Shown here in pieces: positions 35,798 to 44,915 of a DNA stretch of 64,000 bases. The notes below the pieces were generated by a model, which searched no databases, had not been told where the DNA came from, and was given only the letters and a program-made list of their open reading frames with translations. The stretch's first letter is position 1, and the number at the start of each line of letters is the position of its first letter. Location: the NCBI RefSeq assembly GCF_014203555.1, contig NZ_JACHJH010000005.1:226225-290224 (forward strand), read 5' to 3'. The position numbers and the translations under genes were made by a program. Source of the stretch: Streptomyces olivoverticillatus (GTDB taxonomy: Bacteria > Actinomycetota > Actinomycetes > Streptomycetales > Streptomycetaceae).

Positions 35798-36643
35798 GTG
35801 AGTGCGGTATGGCTGAAAGAACAACTGCTGGAGATCGCCTCTGCGCTGTACCCGGACCGGCCCCCGGTAGTGGTCCGTGAGTGGACCGATCCCGTATGCC
35901 TTCTCGACCCGGAACCAGTCGGCCACCGCTTTCTGTTCCTCGTCGCTGCCGGAGGGGACGACCGCCCCGCGTCGCCGGGCTTCGACGACGTGCTGGACGC
36001 CTTCACCGCGGCCGGGTGGGCGGCGCACCGATGGCGAGGGAGCGGGCCTGGGGAGAGCCGGGCGACGGCCTCGCGCGATGGTTTCGAAGTCCGGATCTAC
36101 GAGGGTGAGGGGCGCGGGATCCTGACGTTCACCGGCTGGACGCCGGTCGAGTTCACCGGACGGCAGCTGCGGCAGCCGTACTTCACCCTCAGCACGGTCG
36201 TCGATGGGGTGGTGTGCAACGACTGCAACGGCTGGGGCGTGTGCCTGGAGTGTGAAGGCACTGTCCGCATCGACCGGGAGGACGGCGGCGGCTGGGAACG
36301 ATGCTGGTGTTTCGCGAGCAACGGCGGACCCGGAAGGTGCGGCTGGTGCCTCGGCTCGGGGCGGCGTACCGCTGACGGGATGGGGCCGTGGGACCGAAAG
36401 CGGTCCGGACTCCCCGATGCCGGGAGCGCCTTCGGGCAGCCGCCGGTCGAGGGCGGTCACGACTCCGCCATCAGCGCGTTCACCGATGTAGCCCACCGGC
36501 CGTGCGCGTGCGGAGAGTTCCGCTGCCTCTGGCGCAACGAGCTCACCGGAGCCGACGGTCAGCGGGTGTCCCGCTTCTTCGGCACCTGCCAGAGCTGCCT
36601 TGCGGAGCGCACCTACGCATTCGCGCTGGCCCGGCGCTTGTAG
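35798..36643 (+). CDS. hypothetical protein with CxxC-rich zinc-finger region
   Basis: A 281-residue cytoplasmic protein of unknown function. The N-terminal half is a compact alpha/beta domain (WLKEQLLEIASALYPDRPPV to ILTFTGWTPVEFTGRQLRQP) like those in Streptomyces-specific hypothetical proteins. From about residue 140 come DnaJ-like CxxCxGxG-style pairs (CNDCNGWGVCLECEG, CGWCLGSG), and CACGEFRC plus CQSCLAE near the end, which together could bind three or four zinc ions. GTG at 35798 follows GAGGAG-like bases at a loose distance. The 3' end overlaps the truncated membrane gene on the other strand. Confidence 0.65.
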   Translation: MSAVWLKEQLLEIASALYPDRPPVVVREWTDPVCLLDPEPVGHRFLFLVAAGGDDRPASPGFDDVLDAFTAAGWAAHRWRGSGPGESRATASRDGFEVRIYEGEGRGILTFTGWTPVEFTGRQLRQPYFTLSTVVDGVVCNDCNGWGVCLECEGTVRIDREDGGGWERCWCFASNGGPGRCGWCLGSGRRTADGMGPWDRKRSGLPDAGSAFGQPPVEGGHDSAISAFTDVAHRPCACGEFRCLWRNELTGADGQRVSRFFGTCQSCLAERTYAFALARRL

Positions 36644-36951
36644 TAGGCGTAGGTGAGTACGAGCACCAGGGGCCCGAACAGTATCCCGGGCGTGATGCAG
36701 ACCTTCGCCAGGAGCTCCCACCAGCCGTTGGCGAACTCCGCGTGGTGCATGCCGGGGACGATCCAGGACAGCAGGACGGGCAGCCAGAAGGCGGTGGCGC
36801 CCAGGCCGCCGAGCGTGGCGGGAATGATCGCCGCATACGGCGGTATGCGCTTGCCGCCGATGAACGGCAGCCAGTCGGGGGCGACTTCGCCCCACCGTCG
36901 CACCAGCCCGACCGACGCACGCCTCGCCGACCACCGCAGCTGGGAGCACAC
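36613..36951 (-). pseudogene. truncated membrane protein, N-terminus missing
   Basis: The 112-residue frame holds the C-terminal half of a Streptomyces membrane protein: VRRWGEVAPDWLPFIGGKRI, then AIIPATLGGLGATAFWLPVL, then VCITPGILFGPLVLVLTYAY. Relatives usually carry several more N-terminal helices. Here the frame opens with MCSQLRWSARRASVG from a GTG six bases from the MazG-like gene start on the other strand, without a ribosome site. I take it as a 5'-truncated remnant. Confidence 0.55.
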
Positions 36952-36956
36952 AGCGT

Positions 36957-37274
36957 ATGGATCAGCACACCTGGGCCACTGTCGACCGACTAGTGACGTG
37001 GCTGGACGAGAACAACCGGATGTCCGACGAGAGCCGGCGCACCCTGCGGGTGAAGAAGCTGACCGAGGAGGTCGGTGAGGTCGCCCAAGCCGTTATCGGG
37101 GCGACCGGCCAGAACCCCCGCAAGGGGACCACCCACACCTGGGCGGACGTCGAGAACGAACTGTGCGACGTCGTGCTCACGGCCATGGTCGCGCTGCGCA
37201 CGCTCACCCCCGATGCGGCGCGGATCTTCGCCGAGCGTCTCGACCACGTCGCGGCCCGGTCGCTGGGTGCCTGA
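36957..37274 (+). CDS. MazG-like nucleotide pyrophosphohydrolase family protein
   Basis: A 105-residue all-alpha protein. LTEEVGEVAQAVIG carries the EExxE-type metal motif of MazG/dUTPase-like NTP pyrophosphohydrolases, and ENELCDVVLTAMVAL supplies the second ExxD motif. Such enzymes cleave (d)NTPs to the monophosphate and PPi, usually for house-cleaning. ATG at 36957 is the only sensible start. The gene follows a decayed gene and is not in an obvious operon. Confidence 0.75.
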   Translation: MDQHTWATVDRLVTWLDENNRMSDESRRTLRVKKLTEEVGEVAQAVIGATGQNPRKGTTHTWADVENELCDVVLTAMVALRTLTPDAARIFAERLDHVAARSLGA

Positions 37275-37355
37275 CCCGACCGGACCGGGCACAAGATGTC
37301 GGGTCCGGCAGGGTGGGTCCTTCCTAACGTGGTGATCGCAAGGAAGGAGGCCGGG

Positions 37356-38222
37356 ATGCTGGAGCGGCTGAACCAGGCCATGGAGCACATCGAGGCCCGT
37401 CTCGACCAGCCGATCGAGGCGGCCGAGCTGGCGCGGATCGCGGCGACGTCGGAGTACCACTTCCGGCGGCTGTTCTCCGCGCTCGCGGGGATGCCGCTGT
37501 CCGAGTACATCCGGCGCAGGCGGCTCACCGTCGCCGGGGCCGAGGTGCTCGCGGGGGAGCGGACGCTGCTGGAGGTGGCCGTGCGCTACGGCTACGGATC
37601 CGGGGAGGCGTTCGCGCGGGCGTTCCGTGCCGTGCACGGCGTCGGCCCCGGTGAGGCCAGACGGTCGGGTGCGGCCCTCAAGTCCCAGCCACGGATGTCC
37701 TTCCGCCTCGTCGTCGAAGGGAGCAACAGCATGCAGTACAAGGTCGTGGAGAAGGACGAGTTCCGTGTCGTCGGGAAGAAGGCGCGCGTACCCGTCGTCT
37801 ACGAAGGGGTGAACCCGGCCATCGCCGCGTTTATCAAGAGCATCGGGCAGGAGACGGTGCATCGGATACACGCGCTGTCCGACCAGCAGCCCGAGGGCAT
37901 CGTCTCGGCGAGCGTCCTGCACGACCAGAGCCGTGCCGAGGGCAGCGAACTCGACTACTACCACGGTGTGGTGACCGGTGCGCCCGCGCCGGACGACATG
38001 GACGAGCTCGCCGTCCCGGCGGGCACGTGGGCCGTCTTCGACAGCTCCGGGCCGTTCCCGCAGGCGCTCCAGTTCATGTGGCGGGACGTCTTCACGGAGT
38101 GGTTCCCGTCGAACCCCTACCGGAGCAGGCCGGGCCCGGAGATCCTGCGCACCCGGCTGTCGCAGGACGGCACGCAGGCGGATGCGCAGCTGTGGATACC
38201 GGTGGAGCGGACCGCCGTCTGA
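37356..38222 (+). CDS. AraC-family regulator with GyrI-like effector domain
   Basis: A 288-residue regulator. The N-terminal double helix-turn-helix (MEHIEARLDQPIEAAELARI, then EYHFRRLFSALAGMPLSEYI, then VAVRYGYGSGEAFARAFR) is followed by a GyrI-like/effector-binding domain (MQYKVVEKDEFRVVGKKARV to LWIPVE). That domain binds small amphipathic ligands in SAV2460-type and Rob-type proteins. Strong ribosome site AAGGAGG precedes ATG at 37356. No target genes are apparent; it may autoregulate or control the adjacent PHP-family gene. Confidence 0.85.
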   Translation: MLERLNQAMEHIEARLDQPIEAAELARIAATSEYHFRRLFSALAGMPLSEYIRRRRLTVAGAEVLAGERTLLEVAVRYGYGSGEAFARAFRAVHGVGPGEARRSGAALKSQPRMSFRLVVEGSNSMQYKVVEKDEFRVVGKKARVPVVYEGVNPAIAAFIKSIGQETVHRIHALSDQQPEGIVSASVLHDQSRAEGSELDYYHGVVTGAPAPDDMDELAVPAGTWAVFDSSGPFPQALQFMWRDVFTEWFPSNPYRSRPGPEILRTRLSQDGTQADAQLWIPVERTAV

Positions 38223-38247
38223 GCGGCCCCGCCCCTACCCGCGGCCC

Positions 38248-39744
38248 CTACCCGCGGCCCAGGAAGATCGGGTTCGTCGTGGCCGCCATGGCACCCGGCA
38301 GCCCCGACGCCCCGCCGTCCGCTGCCGGGTGCCGGACCTCGGCGCGTACGTACGCGGCCTGCGCCGCGCTCGTGCGCCATTCCAGCCGGCCGTCCGCCGG
38401 GACCGGTGCCGTGAACAGCCGTCCCTGGTCGGTGACAAAGGAGGCCGTGCAGCCCGGCACCCCGCCGGCCTCCAGCCGGACCGTGACCGGCGCGTCCGGC
38501 GCCACCGGCAGCCGGCCGCCGATGTCCGCGTGGGCGCCGTTGCCGCCCGTCGCCCTGAAGGACAGCTTCACGGCCGACGACTCGGCGATCCAGCTGCGGC
38601 CCGCGCGGATGCCTTCCTGCAGGGCCTCGCGGGACAGTGCGTCCGCGAGGACGACGGTCTGCGGCAGGCCGACCACCTGCGGCTCGCGATGGGCGTCGCT
38701 GTTGCCCATCGCGGGCAGCCAGCGCCCGCCGTCGCGAACGGAGGCCACCAGCATGCCGTCCCACGCCGCGATGGCCATCTCGTCGTCGGGGGTGAACGGG
38801 CCGTTCCACACCTCCAGCGCGTCCGCCTCGGCGTAGCCGAACTTCCAGTTGCAGCCGACGCAGGTCGCGTACGGGTGGGCCGGGACGACCAGTCCGCCTG
38901 TTTGCCGGATTCTGCGCGCGAAACGTGCGAAAGCGTGGTCGCGGGCGCGGTAGCGCCAGTCGATGAAGGCGCCCGGGTCGGTGCCCAGGGCGACGACGTG
39001 GCCGTTGCGGGTGGTCACCTCCTCGCCGGTGAGGATCAGCAGGTCGTCACCCCACAGGCCCTGCCATGCGCCGTGCGACGACGTCGTGTTGTGCTCCGTC
39101 GTCGTGATCCAGTCCAGCCCGGCGGCCCGCGCCGCCGCGGCGATCTCGGCGGGGGTGCGCTTGCCGTCCGAGTGGACGCTGTGCAGGTGGTTGTCGCCCC
39201 GGTACCAGGCCCGGCCCCGCCCCCTGGCGTGCTGCGGCGGGTAGACGGGCTTGGGCGTGGCGCCCTGCCGCCCGTACCGCAGGGTGACCTTTACTTCGTA
39301 CGCCAGGCCCTGCGGGGCCACCGTGTACGGGCCGAGGACGACGTGCCAGGTGCCGGGGCGGACCGGGCCCGCCAGATAGCCGGGCGTGGCCTGCTCGGCG
39401 CTGATCGCGAACTCGGTGCGGGCGCCACCCGACCAGCCGCGGAAGCCCGGCCCGCCCAGCTCGGTGCCGCGCTCGTCGAAGATGCCGATGTCGCAGGCGT
39501 TGCCCTGGGTGCCGTCCGGCACGGCCGGTCTGTCGTAGCCGTAGGAGACGGCGATCTCGCGCACGCCGCGGGGGACTTCCACGGGGAGGTGGACGAAGTC
39601 CGGCGCGCCGGCCGGCAGCCTGCCGGTGACCGTGCGGGTCTCCTCGCCGGATCCGTCGGCGTGGGCGAACGTCACGCGGTCGAGCGTAAGCACACTCGCC
39701 GCGCCCGCGACAGCGGTCATTTTCAGTACGTCGCGCCGGTTCAT
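38248..39744 (-). CDS. exported PHP-family (CehA/McbA) metallohydrolase
   Basis: A 498-residue protein whose start MNRRDVLKMTAVAGAASVLT looks like a twin-arginine signal. A beta-rich N-terminal region (about 35-170) precedes the PHP domain, which has GDNHLHSVHSDGKRTPAEI (HxH), then TTEHNTTSSHG, then GGLVVPAHPYATC and MGNSDAHREPQVVG. These are the four metal-binding motifs of this fold. Relatives hydrolyse phosphoesters or carbamates; the substrate here is unknown. Convergent with the AraC-type gene. Confidence 0.8.
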   Translation of the reverse strand: MNRRDVLKMTAVAGAASVLTLDRVTFAHADGSGEETRTVTGRLPAGAPDFVHLPVEVPRGVREIAVSYGYDRPAVPDGTQGNACDIGIFDERGTELGGPGFRGWSGGARTEFAISAEQATPGYLAGPVRPGTWHVVLGPYTVAPQGLAYEVKVTLRYGRQGATPKPVYPPQHARGRGRAWYRGDNHLHSVHSDGKRTPAEIAAAARAAGLDWITTTEHNTTSSHGAWQGLWGDDLLILTGEEVTTRNGHVVALGTDPGAFIDWRYRARDHAFARFARRIRQTGGLVVPAHPYATCVGCNWKFGYAEADALEVWNGPFTPDDEMAIAAWDGMLVASVRDGGRWLPAMGNSDAHREPQVVGLPQTVVLADALSREALQEGIRAGRSWIAESSAVKLSFRATGGNGAHADIGGRLPVAPDAPVTVRLEAGGVPGCTASFVTDQGRLFTAPVPADGRLEWRTSAAQAAYVRAEVRHPAADGGASGLPGAMAATTNPIFLGRG

Positions 39745-39920
39745 GCGTGCCCCTTCCGGGTCGCCTGGAGGTTCGACACGTGCCGGGCGGCGGTTCGGTC
39801 ACCGCCGTCCACAGTGTCGTACCCCCAGGTGGCGGATGGGGGAACAGGCGGTTTGTCGCGGGTCACGAATGGGCCGCCAGGGCCTACCGTGTTCCCACGC
39901 GACGACGGAGGTGCCCCCCG

Positions 39921-40778
39921 ATGCGGATCGCCACCACGATCTTCCTCACCGACGAGACGATCAGCCCGGTCCGGCTCGCCCACGAGCTGGAGCAGCGCGG
40001 CTTCGCCGGGCTCTTTCTCCCCCAGCACACCCACATTCCGAAGAGCCGCCGCACCCCGGCGCCCGTCGGCGACCCGCTGCCGCCGGAGTACGGCCGCGCT
40101 CTCGACCCGTTCGTGGCGCTCTCCCAGGCCGCCGCCGTCACCCACCGGATCACGTTGGGCACCGGCGTGGTGCTCGTCGCCCAGCACGACCCGATCGTGC
40201 TGGCCAAACAGGTCGCCTCGCTCGACTTCCTCAGCGGCGGCCGGCTCACCTTCGGCATCGGCTACGGCTGGAACGTGGAGGAGGCAGCCGACCACGGCGT
40301 CGAATGGCGCACCAGACGCCGCCTGGTGCGGGACAGGATGGCGCTGATGCGGGCGCTGTGGACCGAGGAACCGACGGCGTACGAGGGCGAGTTCTGCTCC
40401 GTCGAGGCGAGCTGGGCGCACCCCAAGCCCCTGCGGACGCCGCGCAAGCGCAAGGGCGACGCGCCGCTGACCGGGCCGCGCACGCTCATCGGCGGGTCGG
40501 CCGGGCCCAAGCTCTTCGCCGACATCGCGGAGTTCGCGGACGGGTGGCTGCCGATCGGCGGCAGCGGGCTGGGCGAGACGCTGCCGCAGCTGCGCCGGGC
40601 GTGGGAGGAGGCGGGGCGGATCGGGGAGCCGGAGGTCGTGCCGTATGCCGTGCACCCCTCGGAGGGGAAGCTGGAGCACTACGCGGACCTGGGCATCGAA
40701 GAGGTGGTGGTGGCGCTGCCGTCGGCGGCGGAGGCCGAGGTGCTGCGGGCGCTGGACGCGCACGCGGAGTTCCTGTGA
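39921..40778 (+). CDS. LLM-class F420-dependent oxidoreductase
   Basis: A 285-residue luciferase-like protein: RLAHELEQRGFAGLFLPQHT, ITLGTGVVLVAQHDPIVLAK, LDFLSGGRLTFGIGYGWNVE, then RTLIGGSAGPKLFADIAEFA and a short final helix. The motifs match the mycobacterial/Streptomyces F420-using subgroup. ATG at 39921 lies behind GGAGGTG. It stands directly upstream of the FO synthase gene fbiC (112 bp away, same strand), which supports F420 as cofactor. Confidence 0.85.
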   Translation: MRIATTIFLTDETISPVRLAHELEQRGFAGLFLPQHTHIPKSRRTPAPVGDPLPPEYGRALDPFVALSQAAAVTHRITLGTGVVLVAQHDPIVLAKQVASLDFLSGGRLTFGIGYGWNVEEAADHGVEWRTRRRLVRDRMALMRALWTEEPTAYEGEFCSVEASWAHPKPLRTPRKRKGDAPLTGPRTLIGGSAGPKLFADIAEFADGWLPIGGSGLGETLPQLRRAWEEAGRIGEPEVVPYAVHPSEGKLEHYADLGIEEVVVALPSAAEAEVLRALDAHAEFL

Positions 40779-40889
40779 CCGGTACCCGCAAACCGCCCGG
40801 AGGGAGCCTCCGGAAGGCGTGACGAGAGGCACACCTGCCCGTCGTGTGCGGTGCCTGGCGCTGTCAGTGTGCGCTCGTATGCTCGGACA

Positions 40890-43496
40890 ATGACTTCGAG
40901 CGCACCACGACCCGCAGCACCGGCAGCACCGACCGCCAACGCCATGCGGCGCGCGCTGCGGCGTGCTGCCAACGGCGTCGCGCTCGACGTCGCCGAGGCC
41001 GCCGTCCTGCTCCAGGCCCGCGGCGCCGATCTGGACGAGCTGTGCGCCTCCGCCGCGCGGGTGCGCGACGCGGGCCTGGAGGCCGCGGGCCGCCCCGGCG
41101 TCATCACGTACTCGAAGAGCGTCTTCATCCCCCTCACGCGCCTGTGCCGCGACAAGTGCCACTACTGCACCTTCGCCACCGTCCCCGGCAAGCTGCGCCG
41201 CGCGGGCCACGGGATGTTCATGTCGCCGGACGAGGTGCTGGCCATCGCCCGCCGCGGCGCCGAACTGGGCTGCAAGGAAGCGCTGATCACCCTCGGCGAC
41301 AAGCCCGAGGACCGCTGGCCCGAGGCGCGCGAGTGGCTGGAGGCCGAGGGGTACGACGACACCATCGCCTACGTACGGGCGATCGCGATCCGCATCCTGG
41401 AGGAGACCGGGCTGCTGCCGCACCTCAACCCCGGCGTGATGTCGTGGACGGACTTCCAGCGGCTCAAGCCGGTCGCCCCGTCGATGGGCATGATGCTGGA
41501 GACCACGGCGACGCGGCTGTGGAGCGAGCCGGGCGGGCCGCACTACGGCTCGCCGGACAAGGAGCCGGCCGTCCGGCTGCGTGTCCTGGAGGACGCCGGC
41601 CGCAGCTCCGTGCCGTTCACCAGCGGCCTGCTGATCGGCATCGGCGAGACGTACGAGGAGCGCGCCGAGTCGCTGTTCGCGCTGCGCCGCGTCTCCCGCG
41701 CCTACCACGGCATCCAAGAGCTGATCATGCAGAACTTCCGGGCCAAGCCGGACACGGCGATGCGCGGCATGCCGGATGCCGAGCTGGACGAGCTGGTGGC
41801 CACCGTCGCCGTCGCCCGGCACATCATGGGCCCCGCCGGCTGTCTCCAGGCCCCGCCGAACCTGGTGGAGGGGGAGTACGCGCGGCTCATCGGCGCCGGC
41901 ATCGACGACTGGGGCGGCGTCTCGCCGATCACCCCGGACCACGTCAACCCCGAGCGCCCGTGGCCGCAGATCGAGGCGCTCGCCGAGCGCTCGGCCGCCG
42001 CCGGTTTCCGCCTGGAGGAACGCCTCGCGGTCTACCCGGAGTTCGTCCAGCGCGGCGAGCCCTGGCTGGACCCGCGGCTGCTGCCGCACGTGCGCGCCCT
42101 CGCCGACCCCGAGACGGGCCTGGCCCGCCCGGATGCGGTGGTCGAGGGCCACCCCTGGCAGGAGCCGGAGGACGTCTTCATCCCCACCGGCCGCACCGAA
42201 CTGCACCGCACCATCGACAGCGAGGGCCGCACCTCCGACCGGCGGGACGACTTCGACGAGGTGTACGGGGACTGGGAGGCGCTGCGCGAGGCCGCGGCCC
42301 CCGGCATGGCCCCCTCCCGCATCGACGCCGACGTGCGCGAGGCGCTGGCGCAGGCAGCCGACGACCCCACCCGTCTGACGGACGACCAGGCGCTCGCCCT
42401 CCTGCACGCCGACGGGCCCGCCCTGGACGCGCTGTGCCGCATCGCGGACGACGTGCGCCGCGCGACGGTCGGCGAGGACGTCACGTACATCGTCACGCGC
42501 AACATCAACTTCACCAACGTCTGTTACACCGGCTGCCGCTTCTGCGCCTTCGCGCAGCGCCGTACGGACGCCGACGCCTTCACCCTCTCCCTGGAGCAGG
42601 TGGCCGACCGCGCGCAGCAGGCGTGGGAGGTCGGCGCGGTCGAGGTCTGCATGCAGGGCGGCATCCACCCGGACCTGCCGGGCACCGCCTATTTCGACAT
42701 CGTGCGGGCGGTCAAGGAGCGGGTGCCGGGCATGCACGTGCACGCCTTCTCGCCGATGGAGGTGGTCAACGGCGCGACGCGCACCGGACTGTCCATCCGG
42801 GAGTGGCTGGCCGCGGCCAAGGAGGCGGGGCTGGACTCCATCCCCGGCACGGCCGCCGAGATCCTCGACGACGAGGTGCGCTGGGTCCTCACCAAGGGCA
42901 AGCTGCCGACGGCGACGTGGGTCGAGGTCGTCAAGACCGCGCACGAGCTGGGCATCCGCTCCTCCTCGACGATGATGTACGGGCACGTGGACCAGCCCCG
43001 GCACTGGCTCGGCCACTTCCGGCAGCTCGCGGAGATCCAGCAGGAGACGGGCGGCTTCACCGAGTTCGTCACGCTGCCCTTCATCCACATCAACGCCCCC
43101 GTCTACCTCGCCGGCATCGCCCGCCCGGGCCCGACCACGCGGGACAACCGCGCGGTGACGGCCATGGCCCGGCTGCTGCTCCACCCGCACATCCCCAACA
43201 TCCAGACAAGCTGGGTGAAGCTGGGTGCGGAGGGTGCGGCTGAGATGCTCCGCTCGGGCGCCAACGACCTGGGCGGCACGCTGATGGAGGAGACCATCTC
43301 GCGGATGGCGGGCTCCTCTTACGGCTCCTACCGCTCGGTCCGCGACCTGACCGCCATAGCGGAGGCGGCGGGCCGCCCGGCCCGGCCGCGCACCACGCTG
43401 TACGGGGAGGTGCCGGGGGAGCGGCAGGAGGCGGCGATGGCCTCGGACGGGCATCTGCCGGAGCTGCTCCCGGTGCTGGGGAACGACCCGGAATAG
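40890..43496 (+). CDS. fbiC: FO synthase, CofG-CofH fusion (F420 biosynthesis)
   Basis: An 868-residue two-domain radical SAM enzyme that builds the deazaflavin FO from tyrosine and the ribityl-uracil intermediate. The first [4Fe-4S] motif is CRDKCHYC (C86, C90, C93) in the CofG half, and the second is CYTGCRFC (C545, C549, C552) in the CofH half. Actinobacteria have this fused form, while archaea have two proteins. The family-typical GLTPITPDHVN-like strand appears as GGVSPITPDHVNPERPW. ATG at 40890 starts the conserved part after a short Pro/Ala leader; no strong ribosome site is visible. Confidence 0.95.
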   Translation: MTSSAPRPAAPAAPTANAMRRALRRAANGVALDVAEAAVLLQARGADLDELCASAARVRDAGLEAAGRPGVITYSKSVFIPLTRLCRDKCHYCTFATVPGKLRRAGHGMFMSPDEVLAIARRGAELGCKEALITLGDKPEDRWPEAREWLEAEGYDDTIAYVRAIAIRILEETGLLPHLNPGVMSWTDFQRLKPVAPSMGMMLETTATRLWSEPGGPHYGSPDKEPAVRLRVLEDAGRSSVPFTSGLLIGIGETYEERAESLFALRRVSRAYHGIQELIMQNFRAKPDTAMRGMPDAELDELVATVAVARHIMGPAGCLQAPPNLVEGEYARLIGAGIDDWGGVSPITPDHVNPERPWPQIEALAERSAAAGFRLEERLAVYPEFVQRGEPWLDPRLLPHVRALADPETGLARPDAVVEGHPWQEPEDVFIPTGRTELHRTIDSEGRTSDRRDDFDEVYGDWEALREAAAPGMAPSRIDADVREALAQAADDPTRLTDDQALALLHADGPALDALCRIADDVRRATVGEDVTYIVTRNINFTNVCYTGCRFCAFAQRRTDADAFTLSLEQVADRAQQAWEVGAVEVCMQGGIHPDLPGTAYFDIVRAVKERVPGMHVHAFSPMEVVNGATRTGLSIREWLAAAKEAGLDSIPGTAAEILDDEVRWVLTKGKLPTATWVEVVKTAHELGIRSSSTMMYGHVDQPRHWLGHFRQLAEIQQETGGFTEFVTLPFIHINAPVYLAGIARPGPTTRDNRAVTAMARLLLHPHIPNIQTSWVKLGAEGAAEMLRSGANDLGGTLMEETISRMAGSSYGSYRSVRDLTAIAEAAGRPARPRTTLYGEVPGERQEAAMASDGHLPELLPVLGNDPE

Positions 43497-43598
43497 ACGA
43501 TTTGGGCCGACCTGGGCGGCTCGCTATTCGTACAAGTGTTGCGGAGCTGTTGATGGGGGCCGATAGGACGGCGACAGTCCATGCGTAGGGTGGCCTGC

Positions 43599-44852
43599 AT
43601 GTCTTGGCCCCAGAACCCCGAGCAGCCCCAGCAGCCCGCGCAGCCGCAGAACCCTCAGCCGCCGCAGGGCGGCTTCGGGCCGCCCCCCGTGTGGGGACCC
43701 GAGGGGACGGGCCACGCCGAGCCGACGATGGTCTCGCAGCCCGCCGTGCCGGCGCCGCCCGCGCCCGGTCCGGAGGGTTCGCCGCATGCGCAGCCCACGA
43801 TGATCGCGCAGCCCGCGATGCCCTCGCCGCCGGGTCCGGTGGGCGGCGCCGGTGCCGTGCCTCCGCCGCCTCCGCCCGGTCCGGTGGGTGGCGCGGGTGC
43901 CGTGCCGCCTCCGCCCGCGCCGGGCCCGGTGTACGGCCACGGTCACGGCCCCGTGCCCGGTCCGCAGTCGGCGCCGCCCATGGCCACGGCCCCGATGCCG
44001 CACCTGCCGCAGCAGCCCGGGCCGGCGCAGCCGCCCGCGCAGCCGAAGAGCAGGACGCTCCTCGCCATCGTCGGCGGCGTGGTCGCGCTGGCCGTCATCG
44101 GCGGCGGCGTGGCCTTCGCGCTCCAGGGCGGCGGCAAGAAGTCCGACGACGCCAAGGGCGCGGGGCAGGCCTCCGAGGCGCCCGCGCAGCAGCCCTCGCA
44201 AGCACCGGCTGCGCCGGACGGCAGCGCCGCCCCGGGCGCTTCGGCCGCGCCGATGGTCGCCGGATGGCAGACGCAGAACAGCGAGACGCACCACTTCAGT
44301 TACGACGTACCGGGCAAGGCGGACAACTGGAAGGTGCTGCCTCCGGAAACCGCCATCGCCTACACCAAGGACGGCAAGCCCCTGGTCACCATGTCGGGTG
44401 CGGCCAACTTCCACGAGGGTGGCTGCGCTTCGCGCAACGACTCCTCCATCGGCGAGGCGGGCAAGGGCCAGCTCGCCCAGGTCGGCGTGCAGGGCGGCGC
44501 CAAGGACACCCCGCCCGAGCAGGCCGCCTACAACGTGGCGGGCAACTGGGGATTCGCGGCCTACGGCGGACTGAACGGCCACAAGCCGGAGATGAAGGTC
44601 GGCAAGGCGGTGCCGTGGAAGCACAATGGCATCGACGGCTTCACCTCCACCGCCGAGGTCACCCTGACCAACCGGGCGAGCTCCTGCGTCCCGCCCAAGG
44701 CCGTCGTGCACAGCATCGCGCAGAAGCTTCCCAACGGTGAGGTGCACGTCTGGGTGATCTACGCCGACCAGGGCGTTCCGGACGCACTGACGCCGGACCA
44801 GATCGAGAAGATCATGAACACCGTCCGGCCGTTCAAAAAGAGCGGTGCCTGA
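43599..44852 (+). CDS. proline-rich membrane-anchored exported protein
   Basis: A 417-residue protein. About 145 residues of cytoplasmic Pro/Gln/Gly-rich sequence with internal repeats (HAEPTMVSQPAVPAPPAPGP and HAQPTMIAQPAMPSPPGPVG; GPVGGAGAVPPPP twice) lead into one transmembrane helix (LLAIVGGVVALAVIGGGVAF). An exported domain follows. It starts WQTQNSETHHFSYDVPGKAD, has a conserved Cys pair (EGGCASRND, SSCVPPK), and ends with VWVIYADQGVPDALTPDQIE. This layout is common in Streptomyces and its function is not known. The tail repeats contain PTM motifs that could be kinase targets. Confidence 0.8.
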   Translation: MSWPQNPEQPQQPAQPQNPQPPQGGFGPPPVWGPEGTGHAEPTMVSQPAVPAPPAPGPEGSPHAQPTMIAQPAMPSPPGPVGGAGAVPPPPPPGPVGGAGAVPPPPAPGPVYGHGHGPVPGPQSAPPMATAPMPHLPQQPGPAQPPAQPKSRTLLAIVGGVVALAVIGGGVAFALQGGGKKSDDAKGAGQASEAPAQQPSQAPAAPDGSAAPGASAAPMVAGWQTQNSETHHFSYDVPGKADNWKVLPPETAIAYTKDGKPLVTMSGAANFHEGGCASRNDSSIGEAGKGQLAQVGVQGGAKDTPPEQAAYNVAGNWGFAAYGGLNGHKPEMKVGKAVPWKHNGIDGFTSTAEVTLTNRASSCVPPKAVVHSIAQKLPNGEVHVWVIYADQGVPDALTPDQIEKIMNTVRPFKKSGA

Positions 44853-44915
44853 TCAAGATCGGTCGATTACAGTGCTGTGCCGACCATAAGCGGATAGTCG
44901 CCAGGAGGCCGGAAC

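Noticed and set aside
40778..43454. Very long minus-strand frames across fbiC
   Set aside because: FbiC on the plus strand has two radical SAM motifs and full family length; the opposite frames are compositional artefacts.
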